A stretch of DNA of 64,000 nt, taken from Zopfochytrium polystomum. Taxonomy: Eukaryota > Chytridiomycota > Chytridiomycetes > Chytridiales > Chytridiaceae. Position numbers and translations under genes: made by a program. Shown here one piece after another: positions 34,725 to 45,310 of this stretch (positions within the stretch are counted from its first letter, which is position 1; each line of letters starts with the position of its first letter). The stretch is from the NCBI GenBank assembly GCA_025765615.1, contig JAIVFJ010000003.1, positions 248,001 to 312,000 on the forward strand, given 5' to 3'. The notes below the pieces were generated by a model. It ran no database searches and had not been told where the DNA came from. It saw nothing but the letters and a program-made list of their open reading frames with translations.

Positions 34725-35763
34725 TCAGGGCCCGCATCCTGTCCGAAACCATGAAAAGAAACCCATGAGCCGTCCAGTTTTTTGACCAACCGTTAAGGCG
34801 TACACGTGGTGAGGGAAGTCGTCCAGTTCCGACTGGTCCGAAATTCCGTACAGCATGGGCGTGTTGCCGCCGGCTTTGGACGAGAGAAACCCAGCACAGT
34901 GCCTCGACAGTGTTTGTATGAGCCACTTGCCATCGTAAGCTTTTGCGATGCGCTCCTTTGGCTGCGAGCCAAACTTGGAGCTAGTTTCACCCATGCGGCG
35001 AATGGTGTTGGCGGTTTGGCCTCTCCAATCAAAGTAGCTGTCTGCGAAAGCGTCCGAGCAGAACGAACAATCGCCTGGGCAGATTTTGGACGCCTCTGCC
35101 GGTTCGGGCAGCAAATGACTGCGCGAATCGGCGTAAAGAGAAAAGAAGTGGCTGTGCAGCCCGTTCAGCTCTTCCAGCTTGAAGGGGTACTTTGGGTCGT
35201 ACGCGCCCCCTGTTGCAAGGTCAAACACTTGGCGATCCACCACCTTTGAATTGGCCTCCCGCAGCCGATCGAGGACGGTCTCGCACTGATTCGAAAACAT
35301 GAAGGGCATGGTTGCGGTAGAGTAGTACCCGCCGTAACCATCGTCCAGCAGGCTTCTGCTCATCTTGGCGCGACACCACGCCACGACGGTCGCATCCACG
35401 AGCAGGGCGAACCAACCGCCGGCGGGAACGCAGTCGCCGTCATGCTGCAGCAGCATCGTGGCCCGCCCGTTTTGGACGACCCTGACCGTCACCTCGTCGC
35501 CGGCGCCGCCGCCGCCCCCACCGCCCACCGTGACCCGCCCGCAGCGCCAGTGCCGCACGGCGGGGTCGCGGTAAATGTTCTTTCCGACCAGCGGCATCAT
35601 CGGGTCGTCGTAATAGTCAATCTCTTCTTCGATAAACTTCCAGAGGTAGCCGACCGCCTCCGGGTCGACCAAGCTGTGCCAAGCGGCGACCGGATCGGCG
35701 TCGTTGGTGACGTCGGACACATACTTGCGATGATGGGCTTTGCCGCCTCCTCCTCCTCCTCCT

Positions 35764-35794
<31 letters not shown>

Positions 35795-36071
35795 GGAGAG
35801 CCGACGTAGGGTGACGCTCGCCGAGGACCTCGCAGCGGCCGAAAGCGTGGCGGGCGACGGCGTCGGACTGCACGGCGTCGCGCCAGCGCCTGCAGACGAG
35901 GCGGAGGCGGAGGAGGGCGCGCACGGCTTCGATGCGGCAGAGGGGGAAGAGGGGAGTGCCAACGAACGCCTTGAGGATTGCGGCGAGGATCTCGGGCGGC
36001 ATCGCCGACTCTGATGCAGAAGCCCGGAGGATAGGCGATGAAGACGGCAGCGGCGATGGCGGCGGCACCAT
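34725..36071 (-). CDS. F-box protein, intact copy
   Basis: Uninterrupted frame of 448 residues. An F-box-like start is clear: MPPEILAAILKAFVG then EAVRALLRLRLVCRRWRDAV (residues 24-70), the segment that binds Skp1 in SCF ubiquitin ligases. A poly-Gly run follows and then a lineage-specific domain of about 330 residues with WHSLVDPEAVGYLWKFI, CPGDCSFCSDAFADSYFDW and AYDGKWLIQTLSRHCAGF. The CxxxCxxC arrangement could bind zinc. Substrate unknown. Decaying relatives of this gene lie immediately upstream on the same strand (36.16-38.56 kb), so this is the surviving member of a tandem family. The stop lies next to a T tract also present in the 3' fragment at 37.0 kb. Confidence 0.72.
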
Positions 36072-36158
36072 TTGTCGGGGATTTGCAATGGTCTTCTGCT
36101 TCGAGACGGACAGACACCCACAACGGGATCAAAAAGCACACTTCGCCCCAAGTTAGTT

Positions 36159-36830
36159 TCAGCCTATTATTCGATTTCCCTCGCTCAAGGGCCCAGATCT
36201 CAGGGTCAAAAGAGTGAGTACTGTCTCACAAAAGCGAAAACGTGATGCGTGAAATTCTCCAGAACCGACTCGTCCCGAACAGTGAACAGCGGCGGAGAAT
36301 GCGCAGAGCGAATGGGCGCAGTGCCCCGCCAGGGTTTTCAACTTGCAACCACCTGCCGTCGTAAACCTTTGCAGCTTCCCCGCCTTTTTCGATCCGCGCG
36401 TCACCACGTCCTCTGTTCTCCTCGAGCAACCATTCGATTTTTCAGGTCCCAATTTAAGTACGAGTCGGCAAGAGGGGCTCCACAAAAAGCCGAGCGAGCA
36501 CACCAAAGTTTCGCCGCTCTCCTTGCAACCACCCCGTCGAGCACAGCATCAACAAGCTCCCTCGAGGCTTTTGGCTCCAACTGCAGAGGATACTTCTCGG
36601 CAGGCGCTCTCGCGATCCATCACTTTCGATGCTGGTCGCTTTCGGGCGAGCACGACGCCGCACGCAGTCCCAGCAAGGCACGCACGGCCTCGATGCGGCA
36701 GTTAAAAGTTTTTGACGATCCCGTGGCGGCGGGCGGTGGATCGTGGTCGTCGAACACGCCGCTGTCGTCCTCGGCAAAGGCCATGAGGATGGCGGCGACG
36801 ACCTCCATTGGCATGGCCGACACATTCTAT
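36159..36830 (-). pseudogene. decayed F-box copy B
   Basis: The start (PMEVVAAILMAFAEDD, then CRIEAVRALLGLR near 36823-36650) matches the intact F-box gene. Frame breaks follow. Further on, EKYPLQLE, ADSYLNWD, KVYDGRWLQ and ENFTHHVFAFV correspond in order to PKYPFKLE, ADSYFDWR, KAYDGKWLI and DDFPHHVYALT of the intact gene. The Gly-rich middle (roughly 150 residues) is absent and in-frame stops occur, so this is a deleted, non-functional copy. Confidence 0.75.
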
Positions 36831-36954
36831 CGCAGTTCGTTCGTCGGGTGTCTTCGCTGGCAGGGTTCAGTGAGCAACGAACGGTTGAGACGATTCACAG
36901 AATCTGCCAATGGTTTCCGTCCCACGAAAATGCAGATTTTGCGGGCGGCCAAAC

Positions 36955-37250
36955 GCTATTATCACAGTACTTTTTTATTTTCCTTTCGGTTACTCTGGTT
37001 GGCACGACACTAAAACATTTGTAAAAAAAAAAAAATTTAAAAAAAAAAAAAATTCAAGGCTCGCATCCTGTCCGATACCATGAAAAAGAAACCCATGAGC
37101 CGACCAGTTTTTTGACCGACCGGGAAGACGTACACGGCAAGCAATTGCAAAGGCCCGAAAGCCATCGAGTTCGCGCGGACAGTGTGCTGAGCTCGATGGA
37201 CTTCGAGCCAAGACTGCGCCGGAGCCAGAAACTGACGCAGAGCCAAGGAT
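36955..37250 (-). pseudogene. 3' fragment of another F-box copy
   Basis: About 37140-37040 matches the last 30 codons of the intact F-box gene: VGQKTGRLMGFF then a shifted end caused by one extra T. The 3' flank is also duplicated: a T tract after the stop and TTTTATTTTCCTTTCGG occur at both 34.66 kb and 36.97 kb. Preceding sequence (ELDGF, compare ELDDF) extends the match to about 37180. Confidence 0.65.
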
Positions 37251-37895
37251 GGGCAAATCCGCTCCTCCGCAGCTCGCCGCGGCGCCGGCGTTCAAGGAAA
37301 CCAGCAAGGCGGTGGCGGCGGTGGCGGCGGCGGCGGAGCGCCCAAAGAGGATGCTCGCGCTACGAAACAGAGCCCTCCTGGCCGGAAACGCGGAGCTGGC
37401 CGCGCTGATATAGAGAAGAAGCGGGCGGCTTTGGCGTCCCCGTCGGCCGCGGCTTTCTCGCGAAGCGACGCGCGGCGCCGACCAGCGTTGTACGAAGACG
37501 CGGGCGAGCAGGACGACTTTGATAAGACGGTGCGGTTGCTGCTCAGCGGCGAGACAGACCCCTTCGAGCGAGTGACGGGAGGAATGTTGAGGCGGTGTTG
37601 GCCGACAAGCCCTTTGGGCGTGGGTTTGGGCAAGGGGGTAGAACGTCTGGGGTTCACGGCTCTGCACCGTGCGGCGCAGCTTGTGCACGAGCGCAGCGTC
37701 TGGAAGCTGGCCGTCGCGGTGTGGGAGGTCTGGGGTTGGGAGCTGGATGCGGAGGCCGGTCGTCTGGGCGGGGTGCTCGGCGCAGAGGACATGTCGCGTA
37801 GGTCGTCGGCCTCAAGGGGGCCGGCCGGGTGGCTGTCGTGGCTGCAGCGTCCCAAGAAAAATACGAAGGACAAACGCGACGGCGCGGAAGAATGA
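37241..37895 (+). CDS. orphan protein lying between F-box fragments
   Basis: Open on the plus strand from an acceptor-like site (aaactgacgcag ending 37240) to the stop at 37893-37895, with a Gly run, a basic segment (GRKRGAGRADIEKKRA) and a C-terminal region that reads like a folded helical domain: PALYEDAGEQDDFDKTV, ALHRAAQLVHERSVWKLAVA, WGWELDAEAG. No ATG precedes this in frame, so either an upstream exon exists or the start ATG at 37250 in another frame is joined by a very short intron. The complementary strand is also open but reads as a composition artefact. No family recognised. It runs opposite to the surrounding F-box remnants. Confidence 0.4.
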
Positions 37896-38227
37896 AATTG
37901 TTTGCCTTTGATATATTCTGGAGTTGGGACCATTGCCTTCTCTCGAGGCCGTCCGGATCGGTCCGCCCACGGTTGCGGTAAACGGCGGCGGCGGCGGCGG
38001 CGACTTTCTTGCTGCTTTTATTTTCTGTTGGCCATGCCAATCGTCCGTCGCACAGTTTTCGTGGGATGTCCCTGGGACGGTTGGAGACTGGAGGCGATCA
38101 CGTCAAGTCACTTACTATTTAATGTGCCATGCCAAGCTCGTCCGACCCATTTTTACTCTTCCCGTGAATCAGACGCAGGACAGTGGGTTCCATTCCCCTA
38201 CTTTCGCGTGCACCAATTTGTCAACAT

Positions 38228-38560
38228 TTACTCCTCTTCAGAAGGAAACGAGGTACGACATCTTTCTTTGCCATAGAAATTTGCGTCGATTTCTTTCCCC
38301 AGCGGCAAAAGCAAAAACTCCGTCCCGTCTACCATCTGAGCTTTGTTCGATGCAAGTTTTAGAACAGCAATAGATCGATCCATTCGAAGTCGGCAAGGCG
38401 CGCACGGCCTCGATGCGGCAGTAAAATTTTTTGAGGACCCCGTGGCGGCGACGGCGCCGCTCCGCGCATCGTCGTGGTCGACGATCATGTCGCTGTCGTC
38501 CATGAGGATGGTGGCGACGACCTCCGCAGGCATGGTCGACATCGACGCCATTTCTGGCTC
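38228..38560 (-). pseudogene. decayed F-box copy C, 5' fragment
   Basis: Starts MPAEVVATILMDDSD and shares ATGSSKNF then, after a one-base deletion, the CRIEAVRA block with copy B. Sequence after that no longer resembles the family. The matching 3' end may be the fragment at 36955-37250, about 1 kb away, with the plus-strand orphan gene in between. Confidence 0.6.
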
Positions 38561-38830
38561 GTCGCGTTCAAGATGTCGCGCGATTATTTGATCGTCGTTG
38601 TGTTGTTCTTTGGGTGTCTTTCTGTTCCAACGTCCATTCACCCGCACAGACCACAGCGGCGTTCCGTCAAATCCTTGTATTAACATCTGCTACGATGTCG
38701 CGCTGAACCAATCAAGGGCGACAATGGTCTTACCATCATCCCGTGATGGTGGCCAGTGCATAGTCACACCAAAGTCGATGAAAAAGGGGCGCTGAGCCCG
38801 AGGACCTTCTTCATTTGCATTCTCAAAAGA

Positions 38831-39470
38831 CTAAAATATGCCCTCCTCCGCGGTGACGAAGAAATGAAGGTAACCCAAAATGGTGAGGTAGATAAGAATA
38901 CCTCCGATAAGGGACATGTACATCGCCGGAACAGATATCTGGTATTAAATACGATCAGCGTTAGAAGAAGAAAAATAGGAATCTCGAAACAGTCTCACCA
39001 GGCTAGCGTGCGCCAAAACGAACGGAATGGCTGCATCAAACAACATTCGTGAGCGAACAGCGACGAGGAATTGGGTGCACTCACCAAAGCCTGAAACTAC
39101 GAAAAAACTGGTGACGAAGTAACCGGTCTCCAAAACGCCCCTGATTTGAGACGGGTGGCTGGTCAGATCTTCGCGGTGAAAAGCAAGGGAAGCTGACCTA
39201 TTCTCCTCTGAAAAGAAGTCGGAACCACCAGCGACGCGTTTTGCCACCCAGTTCGGAATCGGAGCAAGCACGTACGTGAGGACGACCAGCAGTGGAAGCC
39301 AGTTCCTGAAAGTAAAACCCAGGGAATATTTTAGCGATCGATCGACGGATCTCGATCGAAGCTAACAGAACCATTCCTTACGAGTAGAGGGCTGACGACA
39401 GGATCACTAACAAGATCCCGACGCTTAAGACGAAGGCAAGCGAAACGATGACTGCCATGGGGTTCCTCAT
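38831..39470 (-). CDS. VPS55: Vps55 / LEPROT family endosomal membrane protein
   Basis: Five exons: 39470-39382, 39305-39198, 39140-39085, 39030-38999 and 38938-38831, all GT-AG with matching phases, giving 130 residues (family about 130-140). Four membrane segments: VIVSLAFVLSVGILLVIL, LPLLVVLTYVLAPIPN, a third around YFVTSFFVVSGFAIPFVLAH and a fourth around LIGGILIYLTILGYLHFF. The APIPNWVAKR motif after segment 2 is the Vps55/OB-RGRP signature (compare SPIPH.IAKR). In yeast Vps55 works with Vps68 in late endosome to vacuole transport. Reconstruction is firm because all junctions restore conserved residues. Confidence 0.93.
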
Positions 39471-40159
39471 CCTGGGCCACTCGATGCAGTGCGACAATGA
39501 CCACCAGACAAAAAGAGACAGAGAAGCAATGAAAAGTGGACTATCTTATTGCAAATTAGGCGGAACCCGATCACGGACTTCAGCTTTGGCCACTGCTCGT
39601 CGCAGTACAGCCGTCCTTCACTGACCTCGTCGAAGTCTAGTAAGGAACTGTTACCAACGGTCCGTGTGACGCAGGTTCCAGTCGGCGGGTCTTGTGTCGG
39701 TCTTGTGTGCGTCAAGAACCGGCACTCGTAACGAGAAGGATTACCAGCGAATTACCACTTTCTACCAGCGGTTGGTGCTGTGGGTTCCAGTGCTGACCGA
39801 CTGGAGGTATGAAGCCGACTGACGACTGAGCCAGTGCTCGGCAGTCTGCCTAACGCACAAACCTGGCCTATCGCGGTTAGCGTACGTATTTCGCCAGGAT
39901 CTGGACAGATCCCTGCTCAGCCTTGACGCATGAATTCTGCGGCCGACTTCCTCGATGTATAAATTCGCTTAGACAAAATTGATCCGTCCCGGACCCGCGA
40001 AAAGGGGACGTAAGTGTTGGACTAGGCACCACGCCTCCGGGAACGCGTGGCAGTTGTAATATCGAGCAGCCCCTTGAAGGACTGAAGGCCGTTGATTGAG
40101 ACCTCGCCGTTCAATCTTGAAGACGGTAAATAAAAACGATTTGGGTGGACCATAATGAC
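39471..40159. other. spacer between VPS55 and NDUFB11
   Basis: Holds the VPS55 promoter and the end of the upstream gene. No coding sequence or convincing tRNA was seen. Confidence 0.45.
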
Positions 40160-40165
40160 TTTATT
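40160..40165 (-). terminator. polyadenylation signal of NDUFB11
   Basis: AATAAA on the minus strand, starting 18 nt after the proposed NDUFB11 stop codon. It supports the short terminal exon rather than a read-through end at 40022. Confidence 0.6.
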
Positions 40166-40182
40166 CTGAAAAATCAGTGCTC

Positions 40183-40723
40183 TTATTTCTTGTTGAGAGC
40201 ATCTAAAGAAGAGGTAAGCCAATAAATCCTCGAGATATAGGTTCTTTTGCTTACAGTTTGGTGGCAATGGGTACTCGAACTTTTCGCCACGGGACGCCAG
40301 GCGGGCGTGCGCCTCCTCCTTTGCGACAAGCGTCGGGCTGAAACGAGCACGATAGTTAGTGGAGACCATTGATTACCCTCAGCTCAAACCTCTTAAACGG
40401 AGAGTACGCCAGAAACACGAAGAATACCGTCATACTGCCGTAGTAACCAATGTACCATAACGGCTCCCAGAAATGCCAGCCTCCATTCTGTCACGCACAC
40501 AAGTGCACAAGTGGATGATTTCGTGTTTGGTAATTAGACGGCCATGCCAAGAAACGAGAGCCTCGAGCGATCTCACCTTCGGGGTGCCGAGGAGAAGGAT
40601 CTTTTCGTGGGAACGGTCGTGGTGATCTACCGCGTGCGATGATGCCCGTCGGATCGGGGTTGCTCCCCTCAGGCCTGTTTTCAGGTGCGTTCGGGCCGAT
40701 GCGAAGAAGCGTTGCGAGATCAT
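40183..40723 (-). CDS. NDUFB11: mitochondrial complex I subunit ESSS (NDUFB11)
   Basis: Four exons: 40723-40577, 40487-40390, 40337-40255 and 40202-40183, giving 115 residues. Residues 1-35 are an Arg/Ser/Ala-rich presequence (MISQRFFASARTHLK). After NGGWHFWEPLWYIGYY comes the single membrane helix (MTVFFVFLAYSPF), then LVAKEEAHARLASRGEKFEYPLPPN, split here as LVAKEEAHARLA and RGEKFEYPLPPN, matching the family pattern in which the helix is followed by a charged segment ending near (R/K)E..G. It is a supernumerary subunit of the distal membrane arm of NADH:ubiquinone oxidoreductase. Its presence implies the organism keeps respiratory complex I. The last exon is only 20 nt and ends NYALNKK. Confidence 0.75.
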
Positions 40724-41362
40724 CGCACGCAGCCAGATCCACTAATACCCAAAGGAAACTCTCGTTGACAAGGTGCGCTGTCACTCAAATGATTGCAAGC
40801 AGATTCGAGCTCGATTCAAGTGCAATAATTCTTCAGGGGCCAAATGGGGCCAAATTTTGAAAGATAAGTGTAATGAGAACTGCAAACAAAGAGAGCCCAG
40901 CGACCAAGCGAATCGAGCGGCTTCGGCAGTACCGAGGACACACAAAAAAAAAAAAAAATGAGACGAGAACCAAGGAACCTTACCCCTTCAAACACTCAAA
41001 GCAATTGAGTTCCACCCAAGGGCACTTTGGTACGAGCTAGTTCCTCTCAAATCTGTCGACCTCGTCAAAATGCCCGTTTCTTCCCCGACGACACGCACGT
41101 CTTGGCGCGCCCAGATACATGTTCCTCTGCATTCACTGCATGATGGACTGAGGCTGCGTAAAACTTGCGGGGAGGCCAACGACGGGGTCCGACCAGGGCA
41201 AAATAAACATGGAGTTCACGGAGAGGGCAATCACCTCTTGTGCAAGAACGAAGGCCTTGAGGGGGGTTACCTATGGTCGTAAGGGCAGAGGGGGACGACA
41301 GTGAAGGAGAGTGGGGAGTAAGAAAAAGAAGTGCCAGACAATTTTTTTCGCTGATACCCACA

Positions 41363-42268
41363 ATGAGCGCAAAGCGACGTTCCGCCCCGTCCGCGCCTTC
41401 AACGGACGGCCACGGCCCGCTCCCGCACCGGGTCCCGTTTCCCCCGCCTTCTCCCGCACCCAACGCGAGCGCAAGCCTCCGCCACTCCGCCGTCTCCGCC
41501 TCCTCCCACCCCGCGGGCGCCTCCGCCGCCGCGCGGTCCCTCCGCGCCCGAACCGACCCCAGCTCGACCCGCACCTCCGCCTTCGCCGGCAAGTCGCGCG
41601 CAACCAACCGACCCCCGTCCACCGTCTCGGCCACCGGCGACGGCGGCGGGAGCGCGGCAAGCAGGAGCAGGAGCGCCAGCAGCAGCGGGAGCGCCAGTGT
41701 GGTCGGCAACGGCGAGCGGACTTTGGCGCCGTCTTCTAGCAGGTCGCCATCGCGGGTTCGGTCGGCGGACTCGTCGCGGCCAAAGTCGGCCAAGGCGGGG
41801 ATTTTCGATCCGAGGAGGGCGCGGAGCGTGCTGTTCGAGACGCAGCAGATCATGCCGTCGCCTGGGCAGGTGTAAAGAAAGAGTTTTAGTGGGGTGGAGC
41901 GCTACCCAACGCTTGATCGCTGATTGGCTGTGACTGCAGACGTACTTTCAATTGCTCATAGAAACGGATCGCGCTGTGCTTCGCGACTGGCCGCGGCAGC
42001 GTCTATCTCAGGTCTGCGTAGTTTCTTTTTTTTCTTCTTCCTTTAGCAAGGTTGCTGAAAGTGATTGTGGAATCGCGGATGCCAGAAATGGACACGAGAC
42101 GGAAACCTCAATCCCGGTCAGAAACTGCTGTCGCTGCAGGAGTTTCTCGACGGAGAGTGGGAGGACCAGCTGGTGTGGATATTTGGCAGAGATATATACG
42201 ACCAGGCCGTTCAGGTGGCCTCCAACGCTTATCAAGAGCTTAACGGGCATGACGTTGGTGGGCCTTGA
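41363..42268 (+). CDS. orphan Ser/Ala/Arg-rich protein with conserved-looking C-terminus
   Basis: Three exons: 41363-41869, 41940-42011 and, most likely, 42086-42268, giving 253 residues. The first 145 residues are low complexity (Ser, Ala, Arg, Pro). A folded-looking part follows: AKAGIFDPRRARSVLFETQ, joined to TYFQLLIETDRAVLRDWP, then LLSLQEFLDGEWEDQLVWIF and GRDIYDQAVQVASNAYQEL. The exon 2/3 junction is the weak point: an acceptor at 42085 keeps the last frame open, while the nearer pyrimidine-rich acceptor gives a frame needing an impossible 23-nt intron. No family recognised. The start is about 640 bp from the divergent NDUFB11 start. Confidence 0.5.
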
Positions 42269-42391
42269 AGTTTGCTTGCCAAGTTTGATGTGTTGGGTGG
42301 GCAGGCAGTTGTTACATACATCAGGGTTTTGGCAAGAATGTCGATTTACTAAGCCAGAAACTTGGAGGGGATACACACTTGCGTTGTGCGC

Positions 42392-45310
42392 TTAATCCAT
42401 AGTATCCTCGCCGTCCTGGTGAAGCGCACTTTGACGCTTCTCAACAACCAGCAACCAACCAATCACGTCAATAACCTGTCGAAGATCAATCACTGCGTTC
42501 TCCCCAGTCTTGGTCAGAATTGGATGGATCTCGTTGAATGTGCCATGCACATGTTGAACTTTCACCAGTGCGAAGATGGCAGACTGTTGAAGTAGGTCAC
42601 CACCAGACTCTTCTGGGCGCCAGCGCGAACTAGCACCGGCTTCTGACTCTTCAAGCTGATCTCTTCTGAACACGAACGCAAACCAGCACCTGATTCTGCA
42701 GCATCAACGATCCTCTTCAGAACTTCCAGCAGGAGATGTCCATACGTCATCGTGTCGACCAATCTGGTGGGCCGTTCTGGATGCTCGAGTTACGTTCGAC
42801 ACCGGCGCGAAACTGCGCATTTGGCGCCCTGTAAGACCACGCCATGCAACACCACCAACCAACGCAGACATCGCCTTCAGATATGTCAAATCTTGGCTGT
42901 CTTCAAAGCTGTACTTGTTACAAGATATAGTGAGCCCCTGTCGAGAACCCGCACCTTTTATGAATTTCGTCTGCCGATACATTGCGCAATTCATCCTCTT
43001 TCATTCTCCAACTGTGTGCCGCTGCTTTCTGGATCAGTTGGAGAAAATGCCCGTCTACCTTGGTGTGTGACTTGACAAGCAGCTCATTGTTCTGTCGGGT
43101 GGGACGCCATCAGCGCAGCGCCTGAACAACAAAACAATCCAAAAATTTAGGAGCACTTGCAGCCCTGCTTGCAGCCCCCACAAAGGAATAACTTGTCAGC
43201 TTGAACTTGCGTGCCCCTGCGAGCATTTCCCTGCATCTTGACGTAACCCAAACTGCAGTGCTGACGCAGCCGTTTCACCATATTCTCGGGTTGACCTGCG
43301 CAGCCTGCCTTCCAAACTCTTGCACCATTCGCATTGGCATGTTGAGCGTCATACATGTAAACAATTTACTCTGAGTGAGTGGAAGGAGTGAATGAAGTGG
43401 AGATGTGTGTTTGTGGGTGGTCCTTCTCCCCAACTTGGAGAGAAAGAGAAAAAAAACTCTGTTATGAATTATTGATAAATGATGGTGATATACACGCTGT
43501 AATAGTTGCTAAGCAAGCGTGACCGGCCCCCGGGTAAAAACCTCTCCTATATTATCTGCTTGAGCAGATGAGGAGGAAAACTGTTGACACCGAGTTTCCG
43601 TTCCACTTAATGCTCGGAGTATTTGTCATCAGCGCAAACCTGCGCCCAGGTCTGCATTGGCAGTGGTTCGCTCTTCCATGGGCATTGTGAGAAAGATAAC
43701 TGACAGTCACAATAGGTTTGGGTCCGTCTTGTGCCTCTTGCTGCTAACCATTCAGTTCCACCTAACAATACACAGCTGGGTGCCCACAAGGTCGACTGTC
43801 TCCGTAATGGGTGGTAGTGGTGCTTATTTGTCTCATCCCACACCCCGCGGACCTGGCACATCTGGCACGAACTCCCTCTGTTTGACTCTGCCGGCAACCC
43901 CTTTCGAAGTTTCCGCAGTTCCTCCGTCAGAGGGTACAGAAAATAGTCAATATCCTTTGGCTTTTGGGCCCCCGGAATGATCCCCACGCTGAGAAGGTGC
44001 TCACTTGTGTACCGCAGGTCTGGAGGCAAGTTGTAGTTGATGAGCAGTATTGGCGAGCACGCCTTGCTGCTCTCCTTTAATGGGCGGAAACTGTCAAGGC
44101 TCAGCCCAAGTGCAACGTCACGAGCATCCAGAAAATAGTTCCTCCAGACTGCGTCACGATACGCTGCCACTGAAAACGTCGCTGTACATACCCCCGTTTT
44201 CCTTGTTCGCGTCAAACGCAGACCGGTACTGCATCAGGTGCGCTATCTCTTTGTTTGCACAGAGAGCCAATAGCCTCGCAAGCATTGGAATGTGGTTGAA
44301 TGTTCTTTGCGGCCTGCCATTCTTTCCCTGCGGCTCCTTGCAGTGCGGACACTCTATCAGCAATGCGTTCAACCCTGCGTAGCAAATGCACGAGTTGATG
44401 CAGCAGTGGTACTCAGTCTTTTTCAGCCCTGCAAAGTTGACTCCAAACTGCAGCACGCGCTGGTGTGACACAGAGAAATTGCCAGACGACATGAATTCGA
44501 GGCTATCTCCATGAAGCTGTTAAACTCTGTGCACCTCGCTCCAGTCTCCATAACAAACGAAAATAGCTTGAGCTTCAATAAGACATCTGCCGGGATTTTG
44601 AATGAGTCATCAGCCAACCTCCTTTTGACGGCCATAATAGCTTGCTCATCCTCTGAGTCGTCCTTCTCCTTTGCAGATAGACTCGTCCTTGGAGTTTGTC
44701 CTCCGAGTCCAAATTTTCCTCCGAGTCGTCCTCCGAATCGTCCGCTGTCTTCTCCAATTGTCCTCTAAGTCATTCTCGTGCGAGTCGCCCTGTGGTCGCT
44801 GCCATCGCTTCGAGAGTCAACGGGCGGCCCATCATCATCGCGCTCCAAACTTGCGTCTTGTTCGCCAGCCCTTTGGAACAGCGCGTTCCGTTCATCCTCA
44901 ACCTGATCACCGTCTGCTACCACGCCACCTTGAACGATATCTTGTCCATCGTTGTTGTCGCTCTCTTGGTCGCTCTCCCGGCCACCACCGTCATCGTGAT
45001 CTAACAGCCGGTGCCGGAGAGGGTGGTCTGCTGATCCCTTGCCTGTGGTTGCGCTCCGTTGATCTGCTCTTGTGGTACTGCTGGCACTTGTTGCACGAGA
45101 AACTGTCCAGGCGTGGCATTGGTCCGCAAACTTTAGGAGATTCAGTCGGCCGCGGTTGGGACGCCCTGTGGGCAGTGAAACGGATATGGGGAAAGCTGAA
45201 GGTTGTTGCTCTGTCTCTCGTTGACAAGGTGCCGGATCCGAAAATCGTGCGATCGCGATGACAAACGAGGGCGGCAGCACCAGCACCGGCTTCTGGGCGT
45301 CCATTCACCT
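42392..45310 (-). mobile_element. decayed CACTA/EnSpm-type transposon (Tnp2-like transposase remains)
   Basis: On the minus strand, broken segments follow the order of Tnp2 transposases. Near 45.1 kb a Cys-rich piece (PMPRLDSFSCNKCQQYHK). Near 44.75 kb an acidic repeat (DDSEDDSEENLDSED). At 44.5-44.15 kb CCINSCICYAG and CPHCKEPQGKNGR then FNHIPMLARLLAL. At 44.15-43.8 kb LGLSLDSFRPLKESSKAC, ILLINYNLPPDLR, LSVGIIPGAQKPKDIDYFL and PLTEELRKLRKG, the diagnostic Tnp2 core. At about 42.5 kb AVIDLRQVIDVIG, like the C-terminal part. Stops and frame changes separate the pieces, so the element is inactive. I did not find terminal inverted repeats. Confidence 0.75.

Noticed and set aside
37292..37933. 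Minus-strand open frame of 213 residues
   Set aside because: Pro/Ser/Arg composition looks like the complement of the plus-strand frame, which reads more like a folded protein.
39720..39900. Possible tRNA gene (GGGTTCCAGTGCT-like B box)
   Set aside because: The A box and a cloverleaf could not be formed.
40022..40369. Longer NDUFB11 C-terminus reading through to 40022
   Set aside because: GTAAGC is a strong donor, a short terminal exon gives a family-like length, and AATAAA follows directly.
41065..41853. Minus-strand 262-residue open frame with a hydrophobic Leu run
   Set aside because: The complementary plus-strand exon has a start and splice sites leading to a conserved-looking C-terminus; the Leu run is the complement of an AGC-rich Ser tract.
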